The notes below the pieces were generated by a model. That model saw nothing but the letters and a program-made list of their open reading frames with translations, was not told the origin of the DNA and did not search any database. Shown here piece after piece: positions 1-11,013 of a stretch of 64,000 nucleotides of DNA. How positions within the stretch are numbered: the stretch's first letter is position 1; each line of letters opens with the position of its first letter. This stretch comes from Lumbricus terrestris (lineage: Eukaryota > Annelida > Clitellata > Crassiclitellata > Lumbricidae). A program made the position numbers and the translations under genes. The stretch is taken from positions 22,759,617-22,823,616 of the forward strand of contig OX457041.1 of NCBI GenBank assembly GCA_949752735.1, read 5' to 3'.

Positions 1-724
1 ACATGCTGGGACAGAGTGAGTTCAGAATCGAGGGTGAGACCCAGATCACGAACTGTGAGGGAAAATGAGATATGAGGAAAGAGCAGAGCAAGTTGTGAGA
101 GGTCAATACCCTGGAGTTGCCTACGGCCACCCAACCAAATAAACTGTGTTTTGGATGGATTTAAGAGTAGCCGATTGGAGGCCATCCAGAGAGAGAGGAC
201 ATCCATTTTCCTACACATCTGGCTGACAGCGGCCACCGCATCAGCCGAATAGGTATGGATGTAGGCTTGCACATCATCAGCAAATATATCTGGTGCAGAA
301 GCCCTTGAGATGATAGTAAGGAGCAAATATCAGCAGTATAGAGAAGATACAGCAGCGGACCCAAGACGGAACCCTGGGGCACCCCAAGAGGGGCAGGGAC
401 CCAAGCAGATCTGGACGACCCAAGAACTACACAGTTTGAGCGGTCAGATAGGAAGGATTTAAGCCAATCAAGAGGCTGGTCCACTAAGCCGAAAGAAGTG
501 GAGAGGCGCTGCAGGAGAATTGAGTGGTCTACAGAGTCAAAGGCAGAGCTCACGTCAAAGAGAGCGAGGAGAGTGACTTGACCACGGTCAACTGCGCCAT
601 AGAAGTCAGACAGAAGTCGAAGCAGGAGAGTCTCCGTTGAATGATTTCGACGGAAACCCGACTGCTGCGACGGCATCAAGTCATTCATATCCAAATAGAC
701 AATCAGCTGGTTGCATGGCCACAA
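1..724 (-). pseudogene. LINE reverse transcriptase fragment (L2/CR1/Jockey-like), cut by the left edge
   Basis: The minus strand reads as the fingers and palm of a non-LTR reverse transcriptase. It has FRRNHSTETLLL, then LFDVSSAFDSVDH (catalytic aspartate region), then GVPQGSVLGPLLY. The FADD catalytic box follows near position 285 but in another frame, so there is a frameshift around 290-300. The reading then continues through the thumb (LSLWMASNRLLLNPSKTQ type) to base 1. No endonuclease domain is seen. This is a dead, partial copy of the LINE class that recurs through the window. Confidence 0.85.
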
Positions 725-928
725 TGCGTTCCAGTATTTTAGATAAGAAAGTAACGTTTGCAGGTTCGAGCCCCCGTTGGGCGGATATGCTTTGTAGGCT
801 GCTATTAGCGCCGTTGTAATTGCAAAGCTGTCTGTTCAGTTAATTAGTAGTTAAGTTTAATTAAGATTTACTGCATAACTTGTAAATGTAAAGCGCAGTG
901 CGTCTTGCAGGCGCTCAATTAAAGAAAA

Positions 929-929
929 G

Positions 930-1017
<88 letters not shown>
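929..1017. repeat. (TTA)n microsatellite
   Basis: About 29 units of ATT/TTA. The preceding 760-925 holds a tRNA B-box-like GGTTCGAGCCC near 762 and an AATTAAAG-rich stretch. The array may be the tail of an old retroelement copy. Confidence 0.9.
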
Positions 1018-1019
<2 letters not shown>

Positions 1020-1219
1020 TACATAGCAGGTAGTACTTGACAAGAAGTGGTATCAAGTCGTTTTCCCAAAAGCTTCTCATTTCCAGCATAGTGTCCACAT
1101 TCGTTTCGCGAATCCTCGCTAGTATTGAACCTGTTTATTTGCGGACCAGGAGCTGATTTTAAGTGGCATTTTAAGACAAACCGCAGACCAACTATAATGG
1201 CTATAATTAAGTTCGGAAG

Positions 1220-1454
1220 TTTGTTTGTATATGCACTTGTTAATATAGCGACCCTTCGCACTCTCTACTCAGAGGCGCTCCCGAGTCCCGACTACATAGC
1301 GCGCGGACACTGCATCGGAGTTTCACGCCGATGCGCTGAGCAATTGCGAGTGAAGGACTTTCCCAAGGTCCGTACGCGGTGACTTGAGGTGGATTCAAAC
1401 CTGCAACTGTTCGGCTGCAAGGCGACGAACATACCCACTACACCACCGCACCCC
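1220..1454 (-). mobile_element. tRNA-derived SINE, full-length copy
   Basis: Reverse complement of the copy at 8617-8841. On the minus strand it starts with GGGTGCGGTGGTGTAGTGGGT (A-box half of a tRNA-like head), has a B-box-like GGTTTGAATCC, then a tRNA-unrelated body. It ends in a tail containing GGGAGCGCCTCTGAGTAGAG and GCACATACAAACAA. Other copies are at 32143-32274, 36633-36955 and 38766-38980. Confidence 0.8.
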
Positions 1455-1579
1455 ACGTGTTGTGTTATCTGACAATGTGTGTGAATGCAAAATCAAGTTC
1501 CCGCGATGCGTCTGTTATGATTATTCCAAAGTAAATTTTTATACAGCTTGAACAATTTACATTTGATCATAATTGTCGC

Positions 1580-1645
1580 CCTTTAATTCATCGGTGCGGG
1601 CCATGCGGCCCTCGGCTTTCGGTGGCCCGCGGTGTAAAAAAGTTG
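1580..1645. mobile_element. hAT terminal fragment (GGCCC-rich type)
   Basis: The stretch with GCGGCCCTCGGCTTTCGGTGGCCCGCGG followed by AAAAAGTTGGACAGCA resembles the right terminus of the hAT element ending at 48371. No matching left end is visible nearby, so it is a solo end. Confidence 0.55.
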
Positions 1646-1807
1646 GACAGCAAGCAATGTGATTATCGCTAGATGTCGCTAGTGATTTGGGCATTTCCCG
1701 CAGAAAACGTCAGATGTTTTCAGTTTTGTTTACTAGTTTGATGGTGAACTCTTTATACCGAAGACTTAAAAACAACTACCAGAATTTCTACCGCCTGCAA
1801 ATTAACC

Positions 1808-1825
1808 ATGGACGACGCAAATGTG
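1808..1825 (+). CDS. Possible first coding exon of the 4964-6888 macrodomain gene
   Basis: ATGGACGACGCAAATGTG in a good start context (AACC before ATG) is followed by GTCAGT, a possible splice donor, in phase 0. The gene at 4964 has an acceptor (TTTCTTTCTAG) at 4941-4951 that also leaves phase 0 and keeps the reading frame open up to its ATG. The two paralogues show the same plan of a tiny first coding exon joined in phase 0. The link is an inference; the intron would be 3.1 kb. Confidence 0.25.
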
Positions 1826-2615
1826 GTCAGTATCTTTACTAGGTGTCGTTCGAGCATTCTATTAAACATTTGCATAATGCATACTGTAGAACGATACCTG
1901 TGACGCTTGCTTGCCACGCATACTATACACGTTAAATATTAGCAGAGCTCTGTAAAAATTATGTTTAGCGAAAGCTGCAGGAGAAATAGTCACTATGGCA
2001 CATAATAATAGCAGACTTATGTTTGCTGTAGTCAGAATCAGACCTACTTTACTAAATGCTGCACAAAAATCTCTTGGTGATTGGAGATAACCGATATTTA
2101 TTCAGATTTATGCTGGTTGCTCAAGAAGAATTACGCTAACGTGGCCTAACCCTTGAAGGAGTCGAGCTCAGTGTTATTGATTTCGGGAATGAGATAGTGA
2201 AACCAGTTAATGCAATGCCTATCCAGGAGCAGGCGTCTAATTAGGTCAATCACGGAACATGCATATCCCACTTTATGAAACGGTTGTTTTTACGTGAACG
2301 TTTGGACTATATTTTCTTTCCAGTTTTACTCCGGACTGACGTTGGTTTTCCGAATGAGTCCCTACATTGCAATGCTCTATAGACTATAGCATTATATATC
2401 ACATAATGGAATGTATTATTGTTAACTCAAACATGTAAAAATGGACTCGTGGTTTTTCCAATGAAGCTTCATGTCATAATATTATTTGAATATTATGCCT
2501 ATAACATTGGCCATGGTGCCATTAGGCTTTTAGCTTTCTGCTATATGGACTTTTTGCCATGACATTTCTTTGTTCTAAAAACACTATTATTACGTTACTA
2601 ATTTTGTGTATGGAC

Positions 2616-3627
2616 CAGGGTGGAGATGATTTAAATCGGTTGATTTAAATCATTGATTTAAATCACGATTTAAATCGGTAATAAAAATCACGATTTAAAT
2701 CGAATAGTGAAAATAAATTTCAATCAATGCTTTTGTGCCACACAACTTGCAGGTTTGTTTCCTTTCACTTAGCTGCAGCAGTGCAGCTGCCAGTTAGTGC
2801 ATTCAGCATGCCCAGCAGCAGCTTCATCGGCTGGCATTGAGAGAGTCTTTTCTTCATTCGGCCTCGTACATTCAAAACTCCAAAATCGACTTGGAATTGA
2901 AAAAGCTGGAAAGCTGGTGTTTCTTTTCAAACTTATGAACAAGAATCCATTAGCAGAAGAAGATGAACACTTGTATTGTGACTAAAATATTTTACATCTG
3001 AATGACAACAGTTACTGGTGACTAGCACTAGCAGTGACCTAATAATAATTATTAGTACCATAGTGTTCTAGTTTGCAAGGTGTGACTGACTCACTGACTC
3101 AGTAACTTAACCACTTACATAGCGATCTGATTTCACAGTTTCACAGAACATTGACTTCTTCATTGGATTTAACTGATTGTTCATCGATCGCACTATTAGT
3201 ATTAAGTATATATACCACTTCAAAGGTGTTAATTTGTATTGTATAACTGCAAAACTAAAGAAGGTAATAATTGTTACCGAATACCAAATATCAGTTACAA
3301 TAATGCATAGTGGCTTGATACCCACATGGAGGCAGTAAATCCAAACTTAGAACTAGTAGAAAGAAATCGGATTTAAATGTTAAAAATCGGATTTTTTATT
3401 TTTAGTTAAAAATCATGATTTTTATCCACCCTGTATTGTATAGCTGTAGAATTAAAGGTAATAACTGTTACCTAATGAGGCATGTGACTTGATACCCAAA
3501 AAAGACACTACATACAAAATACGAACTATAAGAAAGAAATCCGATATAAATCAAAAAATCCGATTTAAATCAAAAAAATCCGATTTTTTGATATTTATTA
3601 AAAAAATCAGGATTTTTATCCACCCTG
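2616..3627 (+). mobile_element. hAT element remnant with 8-bp target duplication GTATGGAC
   Basis: Begins CAGGGTGGA and ends ATCCACCCTG. It is flanked at 2608-2615 and 3628-3635 by the identical octamer GTATGGAC. Termini are rich in GATTTAAATC motifs. It contains the end of a transposase (2797-2985). The 3' terminal 195 bp is tandemly duplicated, with an internal ATTTTTATCCACCCTG end near 3417-3432. Confidence 0.9.
2797..2985 (+). pseudogene. hAT transposase C-terminal dimerisation segment, truncated
   Basis: The translated ORF carries PAAASSAGIERVFSSFG followed by HSKLQNRLGIEKAGKLVFLF. This is the hAT-C dimerisation motif (SS.ERVFS.FG....K.RNRL). The catalytic RNase H-like domain and BED finger are absent, and the element is only 1 kb. 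It is therefore a non-autonomous relic that still shows which family made the target duplication. Confidence 0.8.
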
Positions 3628-4017
3628 GTATGGACAAAATTGGACATGATGATGCTAGGTTATCAATTTATTCTATTGACTTCGTATTGTTATGGCCTCT
3701 CTTTGTTACGATATTTTTTACATCACTAACTTCGTCTGCTTCTGTTTACGCACACGTGTCTCTGTCACCCAACAGTATAATTTGGTACTGGCATAAGCAG
3801 AGAAGTAAACGACAAGTCCTGTGACAACACTGGCCCCCGTGTCCAGGACCTTGGGATTCGTCCATTGCTGGCTCAAGGGCTTAGGAAAGGAGATAAGTGC
3901 CTTGCCAACGGACCTGTGGCCCAGGGATGACTTTAACTTTTGACTTTTTAACTTCGTCTATAACTGTGATTCTGTGAACTATTAAGCCTATGATGGTCTA
4001 CATCTCTTTGGTCTATA

Positions 4018-4110
4018 ACAGAGGTTCTCAACCGGTGTGTCGTGTCGCGAATAGACTGGCGGTGTGTCGTGTAAAAATGGTGTGTCGTTGACTCGTTGGT
4101 GTGTCTAGGT
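4018..4110. mobile_element. hAT left-end fragment (CAGAGGTTCTCAACC)
   Basis: ACAGAGGTTCTCAACCGG followed by repeated GGTGTGTCG words is the typical start of a hAT terminus. I found no matching right end. 3630-4017 and 4111-4195 show nothing recognisable. Confidence 0.5.
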
Positions 4111-4199
4111 GACCCCTAGGTCTCGGACACTAGACGAAAAGTTGAAATGAGGACAAGTTTGAGACAGTAATGCATAGTCGAGCTGTTTAACCTGCTTGG

Positions 4200-4286
4200 G
4201 GAGTGTCAAACCAAATCAACTGGGTTTTGAAAGAGTTCAAGAAAAGACGATTAGAAGACATTCAAAGAGGATCTTGAGAGAGAGAG

Positions 4287-4385
<99 letters not shown>

Positions 4386-4660
4386 AGCCTCAATTTGTTG
4401 TAAAAGAAGACGCTGAGCAGAAAGGGCTTATGGATATAGACATCATCGGCAAAAAAGTGACCAATTGCAGAATGGTTAAAGAAAAGAGAGGGAATACCAG
4501 CCATGTATAGGATGAATAAGAGCAGGCCTAGGACATGAGCCTGAGGAAGACCCAGTACATCAGAGACCCACTGAGTCCTAAAGTCACCAGAGATGCATGC
4601 AAAGTAATCGGAACATCTGTGCCCTGACATTGTATAATTATATGATGTTATTAGCATCTT
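4200..4660 (-). pseudogene. LINE reverse transcriptase fragment, split by a TA microsatellite
   Basis: The minus strand reads VLGLPQAHVLGLLLFILYMA, a decayed GVPQGSVLGPLLF box, and then GHFFADDVYIH, the catalytic YADD region. The rest is interrupted by the (TA)n array at 4289-4382. Degenerate and partial. Confidence 0.75.
4289..4382. repeat. (TA)n microsatellite, preceded by (GA)n
   Basis: About 47 TA units following a short GAGAGA run at 4277-4288. Open frames reading YIYIYI across it are artefacts. Confidence 0.95.
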
Positions 4661-4963
4661 GGATTATCTCACTGACATCTTAAAATATATAGCACCTCTT
4701 AATGTAGGACTCTTTCACTGCCAACATACAAGAAAGCTAAAAGTAATAGGACCTCAACCGATGGTGCTAGGATTTTAATTGTGCTTCAAGAATTTGTGCA
4801 AGGTCTCTTTACACAGTGAGTGTCAGAGGAGTATATGTAGTCTAAATTCATGCACTGCGTCATTCATGTGTTCTTCGATGTCTACGAGATGAAGGCATCG
4901 ATATCATAAAAGTCATATGATAATAATAGTAATCGTCACTTTTCTTTCTAGATTGTGTTGAAG

Positions 4964-6888
4964 ATGTCGGTAACAATTTCCAAACATGTAATAGAGATAT
5001 TTCACCAACACAAGTTCGACTGTCGCCAGTTTCTTGAAAGCAATTCATATTCATCTTATGAAGTTAAAGAAGTGGACGGGACTTACCAATTGATTGGCAA
5101 GTACGAAGGCATAAGGCGCATCCGAAACGAACTCACCAAGAAACTGGAGATGTTCGCAGCTGCACCTCAACAACAATCCAAAGCGAATTCAACGCAGAAC
5201 GCAGAGGACATTGAACGGCAGGTTCCAACTCTGAAAGTGGATGATGGCGCTGATGGAAATGACGTCAGAGTAGCGTCATCGTCATCACTTACTAATATAC
5301 AAATCGTCAATACACACAGCCATTCAACAGAGGGTCAATCGGCGCAGGAAGCGGCGCAAGAATCGTTACCAAAGCCAAAAAGGGTTCGAAAGCTAAAATC
5401 CCTAACACCAGGAGGCGATACCTCAACAGAAGCTGGCGCGCAGAGTGGTCTTGCTGAGAGGAGAGTGGAAGATGTGACAGTCTTAGTCGAGGAAACGGAG
5501 ACACTCGAGGAGAGTGGTGATGATGTAAGCATCGAAGTTGATAGAGATCGTCATCATTATCTGATGTCACACTTCGAGGATGAAATGAAGAAACATCTTC
5601 CACCATTTCGTGCATATGCGGTCGAGGGAGGTATGCTCAAAGTGACTTTTGCGTTGAAGTCTAAGAGAAACGGTACAGCGGATATGACCTCTAAATATAA
5701 TTCTTATCTGAGTCGTTTCCACTTTGAGGTTATCAGAGTACCAGATGACGTTGATGGATCTGTTCTACACAGTCTGGTGGCATCGTATGAGGACAAATTG
5801 TCTTTGTCATTTGTATTTGATGAAGATAACATGATATGTAAACTGATTGGAAAGAAAAAGGACGTTGACAAAATTAAGAAACTAATCGAGGATCACGTCA
5901 GTGAACAGCTGAAGACAACGAAAGACACAGAAGGTACATGGAAGGTTCAAAAAAGAAAAGGAAAGAAAATGGCTTCCATTATTTATTTCTCGATGCACCA
6001 TGGAAAACTAAATCGATGTGAATCATCTCAAGCGCCAGCAACTAAGAAGTGTTCCCTGCAAGTGAATCTGTATGAATACAAGACAAAAGCGCCTGCTACA
6101 GAATGTATTGTGCGTGCCATAGATAGCAAAATGCAGGGCTTCGGAGATGCCAAGGCAGCGATTGAGTTTGAAAGTGACAAAAAGTACAAAGATGAATGTC
6201 GTAAGATCATAAACGAGTATCATAACAGTATACCAGTTGGTGAAGTGGTGCACACAATTACAGGTGACACACAGCAAAAAACGAAAATCAAGTGCATTGT
6301 GCATGTTGTTCTGGAAGAGAAGAAAACTTCTGCCTATGCATCACGGGTTCTGATGAAAGATGTCATTTACCGCTGCCTCCACCACGCTGACAGCAAACTG
6401 CAGATAAAATCCATCACTTTTCCACATCTCGGTGGTTCAGGTAAATGACATAACCATTATGAGACGTTCACTTTCTATTACCTTAGGTGAAAAATAGTTC
6501 TGAGGCTCTCTGACATCAAGCAGTCACATTATCCCGACGCTTATAATTTTTCAAATTAATTTGACGGCCAAGGTCATCTGCCCTGACCATTTGAATTGAT
6601 GCCATGCTATTTTAAATTCCATGTTTATGGATGGTGATGCTTTTTGTTGGTCATGTTGTTCTAGACTATTGTGACATCGGTTCGTTTGTTCGTGGCTCCG
6701 TTGAAGCGCTTCAGTCGTTTGCATCTGCTGCTCATCATTTGCAACGTGTCTGCTTCGTCGTCAAAGACTCTAAGACACTTCAAGATCTAGCAGATGAATT
6801 TGAGAAGAGTGTTGACAACCATCAGCACAATTCGCAATTGACGTCATCTTCCGAATCGAGTTTCAAAGACCACACGACAAGCCTCTGA
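4964..6888 (+). CDS. KH-like/macrodomain protein, paralogue A (PARP14-like, non-catalytic)
   Basis: Two exons: 4964-6440 and 6665-6888, 566 residues from the ATG at 4964. The acceptor AG at 4950-4951 lies just upstream, so a further 5' exon is likely (candidate at 1808). Seen: an N-terminal KH-like module (about residues 1-70, ending YQLIGKYEGIRRIRNEL), a Ser/Glu-rich linker, and a second KH-like module (about 196-318, ending CKLIGKKKDVDKIKKLIEDH). A C-terminal macrodomain fold follows (about 335-545). The macrodomain keeps strand and helix landmarks (SITFPHLGGS; VCFVVKDSKTLQDLADEF), but the ligand-binding NAAN and glycine loops are not recognisable (ECIVRAIDSKMQGFGDA in their place). The donor CAG|GTAAAT at 6441 is phase 1; joining gives GGSDYCDIGSFVRG. 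KH-macro proteins of the PARP9/14/15 group bind ADP-ribose or nucleic acid in interferon-type responses in vertebrates. Binding here is doubtful. No catalytic PARP domain is visible. Confidence 0.8.
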
Positions 6889-6980
6889 GATTATTTGAAT
6901 GCACGTATTTTTGTCAGGATATCGGCTGCAATTGTAATCGGAACACTGTGCAAATAGTATACTTAGCATTCTATTTACTA

Positions 6981-7253
6981 CTAATACGGATTTGTAGGAG
7001 AACTGGAGAGATTGTCTAATAGCCATGTTGTATATATGTACATAGGAGTAGCTACTGTAGAGGTAAAACAGCTTAGCATCTCTGGTGTATCTGTCTCTTC
7101 AATTTCCAGCTGCTTGGGTGGAGCCTTCTTTCCTTTCTCCTCTCCAGCACCTATATGATGATGCTTTAGGAATCTTCCTGCCATTGATGCCTGCACGATT
7201 CGTGCCCCTTTTTCACAAAGAGGTCTTAATATACGAGCGATGACATCGATCAT
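6981..7253 (-). CDS. Possible small gene or retrocopy of 90 residues, function unknown
   Basis: An uninterrupted minus-strand ORF starts at an ATG. It reads as plausible protein for about 55 residues (IARILRPLCEKGARIVQASM, then a basic/acidic stretch GEEKGKKAPPKQLEIEE), then hydrophobic and less protein-like. It lies tail-to-tail with the gene ending at 6888. I recognise no family. It could be an exon, a retrocopy, or chance. Confidence 0.3.
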   Translation of the reverse strand: MIDVIARILRPLCEKGARIVQASMAGRFLKHHHIGAGEEKGKKAPPKQLEIEETDTPEMLSCFTSTVATPMYIYTTWLLDNLSSSPTNPY

Positions 7254-7962
7254 TCAATACTGTCTTTATAGGAGAAGACGACAAAAGTTCAAAGCAGCGC
7301 ACGAAATTGTTTTTATTAATCGCCAGTCATCATCGGCAAATGAATTCTTCAGTCTTTTACAATCAGCGAACGAACGATTCAGCAGACTAACGACTTAATA
7401 GCTTTCTATTTACCAAGCCGATAGCCACACAATAATTAAACCCGGCTCTAGGGTGTGCGGGGCCCAATTGAGGCAGCAAGCTGTGATCGGGTTCCCAACT
7501 TCAAGCAAAAATTTGCGAAGTTGAGTTCCTGCCTAGTACGGTATTGGAAATACCATATTTAAGCTTATTAAAATAACGCAAAGTCGAAATAAACTGGTTT
7601 AGTTAACACAAAATTCAAATCAGGCTCTTACATGACTGACTATTGACTATGAAAGCAATAATTTACGTTTCACTTAATTATTTGAATATCTCTGTGGTCC
7701 TGTATTTCCTGTAATGTCCTATTTTTTGCTTGTCCTGTGAAATCATGTATTTTTGCAAGTATTCTGTATTTCCTGTATTTGGGCAAAAGTCGGATTTCAC
7801 GCTCTTTTTTGTCGCGAATTATTATTGCCGTGATTATTTATAATTTTTATTATATTTTTTTTCTGTTATAAGTCAGGGTGGTATATGTTATAAACAGGTT
7901 GATTCAATACTAGTAATATTTGTTCAGCATTGTATCATCTTTTTTTACTTTAGATGACTGGG

Positions 7963-8611
7963 GTTTTATTAAATACAAAGAAGTTGTGTCACAATCTGCG
8001 AGTTATCATTCAGCGGCACTTCATTGCAGATGTTGGTTTATATTTTTGGTGATTTCCTTCAGTTGTTTCACTGGTTTATGTCCTGTATTGTTCATTGGGT
8101 CATCTTTTTTTGAAAGCTTCTCTTGAGGTTGTTGGGTGCAAAAGAAGTCACGAGGTGAAAGTGCTGATTGATTGCCAATTCACCGAGCACAGGGCACCAG
8201 CTTATTCATAGCTCTGCACCGAGTCAGAAGGGGTTATCTAACGGGTGGGAAGGAGGTTTGAGTTCTGTTCCATAGTTCTTGAAGAGGTGAGACTTTAGTT
8301 CGGAATGAAAAGCACAGGAGGTGATGGATGGAGAAGCCTGATACAGAAGTATGTTTGTCAGCGAATAAGAAAATAGTTACACAAAAATAGACCAGTCATA
8401 AACCTGAAAACATGATGCAGTTAGATTATTCAAAGATGCTTTGCGTACTATGGAGGGAGTTACACATGTGCCAATATTGTTCTTGCCTTGCTATGAAGTG
8501 CCAAATCAGTGCATGCCAAGTATAGTTCCATAGTTCTTGAAGAGGTGAGACTTCAGAAGGGTTGTCCTATTCGTGGAATGTGACACAACTTCTTTGTATT
8601 TAATAAAAACC
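7963..8611. repeat. Inverted repeat, about 33-bp arms 580 bp apart
   Basis: Left arm 7963-7995 (GGTTTTATTAAATACAAAGA...) is the reverse complement of right arm 8579-8611 except for one or two bases. The right arm ends immediately before a SINE. A direct repeat containing TCCATAGTTCTTGAAGAGG occurs between the arms at about 8269 and 8526. Confidence 0.75.
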
Positions 8612-8616
8612 CAGTG

Positions 8617-8841
8617 GGGCGCGGTGGTGTTGTGGGTATGTTCGTCGCCTTGCAGCTGAAGGGTCGCAGGTTCGAATCCACCTCAAGTTGCCGCGTAGGT
8701 ACCTTGGGCGAGTCCTTCACTCGCAATTACTCGGCACTTCAGCATGAAACTCCGATGCAGTGTCTGCTCTGTAGTCGGGAGCGCTTCTGAGTGGGCGCTT
8801 GAAGGGCCGGGCGCTATAACAAGCGCACATACACAAAGAAA
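8617..8841 (+). mobile_element. tRNA-derived SINE, best preserved copy
   Basis: The head GGGCGCGGTGGTGTTGTGGG resembles a tRNA 5' half with A box. GGTTCGAATCC at 8669-8679 is a perfect RNA polymerase III B box. The tail has GTCGGGAGCGCTTCTGAGTG, then GGGCGCTATAACAAGCGC and CACATACACAAAG. The tail words match the 3' ends of the LINE copies at 35815-35860 and 59010-59060. Confidence 0.85.
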
Positions 8842-9549
8842 CAGCATTTAGAAGAGGTGAACAAAGCATAAGAAAAAGATCAGAGAAAATAGGGCTGCAA
8901 TAGGCACAGAGAAGCAGAAGCCCAGAAGAAAATTAAAGGAAGTAGGATGAAATTGAGCAGAAACAGTGTTGAAAGGTTGAAAAAGGTGTTGAAATCTACA
9001 TTGCGGAAACTGAGCAGCACAACATTTTAAAGGAAGCGGAAAAGCAGCTTTCAGGTGCATTTAAGCGTGAAGACATGGACATGATTTGAGTTTGGCATTG
9101 ATTTGTTGGATGTAGCTAGCAGTCTCATGGACACTGCTACTGAACAACTGTGTATTTTTCGGGAAGACAAAAATCTGTGTGGAAAAAGAAAAATCACAAG
9201 TCTTAAGTTGAAGAGCTGCACTCCAATAGCTTATCGAGGCTAGAATCGTAAGTTTAGCCTATACTGTGGTTTAGCTTCCAAATGGCTAACTTTGGTGAAC
9301 ACTGTACACTCTGCATTGAATGATTAGGTGAAGGAGTTATCATTTTCTGGAATATTTTCAAGTCTTTGTTCTTACATTTATGTATATTAGATATAGGCTG
9401 ACAGACTGTGTGACAGTTTGACCAAATAAAGTCAAAGCACGACTTTTGTGAGCTTAGATATTTTTTTATTATGAATGGCCTGTAAAATGTCCTGTATTTT
9501 TTATTTTTTATGCCCTGTAAAATGTCCTGTATATTTATGACGACCACTG

Positions 9550-10495
9550 ATATCTGACAACTGAAGAAGCATGCTAATAACATGGTGATATTTGCCGGGA
9601 GGGTTGGGTTTCCCAAAGTCTTTCAAAGGACCCCACAGTATAGTCCTCATTGCACAGAGGGCCACATTAAAGCTAGAGTGGGCAAGGATGCTGTGATTAT
9701 CCGCAATTGGCTCCCTTCTGAGAACCCACCGGTCCACCATGCACATATAAACCACTTTCTGGATATAATACAATTTTTTCTAACATTTCTATATTTGAAG
9801 AAAAATCGACGAAATGTGGTTTTTCAGTCAAAAATCGGTTCCGCAGAGTAAAACGTCTTATTAAAGTCAGATAAGTCTTAATTATCTAGATATCAAATGT
9901 CAGATATTAATATAAATAATTATTATTATTTTAAAAATGAAAGCGACACCTGTGGGACAGGAAGGAAGCCTGTACCAGATATAATTATACTTCTGTAGGC
10001 CTACTGTGCACGAATTCCACACGACGTGTGTATAATGCGGAATATTATTGTTAGAATCATAGATGTTAGAATAGTATGGTCCACAGTCGTAATATTATAA
10101 GCCTACACCTATCTGTAAATTATTATACGCGTACTAATAATTTGATACAGTAAGTAATCAACGCAAAATATTTCCTAGGTTGATGACTTCTGAGCAACAA
10201 ACCTTTGCATTTCTTAAGATGCCATAGTATATAGACCGTATGTCGCTAAAAACGCAAATGCTGTTGACAAATCTGTCGAAAACGAAAGTGTACACCAAAC
10301 CGTATCATATTTTACAGTAGGCCTAATTAAACTGGAATCATATGTAATATAATAATCAAACGGTATGTATAGCCTAGGTTACAGTAGGCGCGGTAGACGT
10401 AGGCAGAGGTCCCTTAATTTCTGGTGCTATCGCATTCTTGGATGTGAAGAGTTACTGCCGTTAGATCTGAAAGTAAAAACGAAAGTATCAATTAA
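9550..10495. other. Stretch without recognisable gene
   Basis: AT-rich sequence with a short ATTATT run near 9920. Short open frames on both strands (for example 9582-9851) show no known motif, no splice context and no repeat structure I can identify. Confidence 0.5.
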
Positions 10496-10782
10496 CTGGT
10501 AAATACGCACACTGGATGCCCGTACTCCAAACAATATGGCTGCCAACGAATGCAATATAATTAGAGCGCAGCGACTATTTATCGCGTCAGTGTCGGTTAG
10601 GGCTCAGGTTAGGCGTCGTGAGGGTCGGTTAGGGTTAGTTTTAGGGTTAGTGCAGTCATTCTGCTGAGCGCTTTGCATGTTGCGATGCCGTCGATAGGAT
10701 AGGTCGCAGCGCTCTAATTATATTGCATTCGTTGGCAGCCATATTGTTTGGAGTACGGGCATCCAGTGTGCGTGTTTACCGG
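10496..10782. mobile_element. Palindromic MITE-like element with 78-bp inverted termini and a telomere-like core
   Basis: 10496-10575 and 10703-10782 are near-perfect inverted repeats; I see about three mismatches. Each contains CCAAACAATATGGCTGCC. The 127-bp core carries GGTTAGGGCTCAGGTTAGG and GTCGTGAGGGTCGGTTAGGG, the reverse complement of the 32-bp unit amplified at 57925-58385. No clear target duplication. The rest of 10783-11013 shows no feature. Confidence 0.85.
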
Positions 10783-11013
10783 CTATGCTGTTAGGCGCCT
10801 AGTTGTGTTCCTCTTACCTTTCAGTATTGACAGATTCCTAAGAGAATCTGATGATGAGACTAAAGCTGCTAGAACATATTGAGCGAATGGATCTTCGCAT
10901 GCTTTTTATGCTTAACAGAACAATGTTTAATTTACATAATTTCTTACACTTGACACATTTCTGAAACATGTTGTTTATGGTTTTGCAGATCTATTTTATT
11001 CACGGCATTGAAA

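Larger units (their letters stand above)
7690..9549. mobile_element. Degenerate interspersed element with TGTCCTGTATTT-rich ends
   Basis: The left part (7690-7790) and right part (9478-9549) share words such as CCTGTATTTCCTG and AAATGTCCTGTAT. The outer ends GTGGTC and GACCAC are complementary. The target duplication is not clean (ATATCT on both sides). It contains a SINE insertion (8617-8841) and an inverted repeat. No transposase recognised. 6889-7690, apart from the 6981-7253 ORF, holds nothing I can name. Confidence 0.45.

Noticed and set aside
4196..4384. Open frames reading YIYIYI or similar across TA arrays (also near 42500-42820, 42880-43240, 49292, 52911)
   Set aside because: Dinucleotide repeats without stop codons; no start context, no flanking protein motif.
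5307..5615. Minus-strand ORFs inside the first macrodomain gene
   Set aside because: Shadows of the coding strand with biased composition.
8617..8700. Possible tRNA gene with a perfect B box
   Set aside because: No cloverleaf or acceptor stem; the sequence continues into a dispersed 3' body shared by several copies, so it is a tRNA-derived SINE head.
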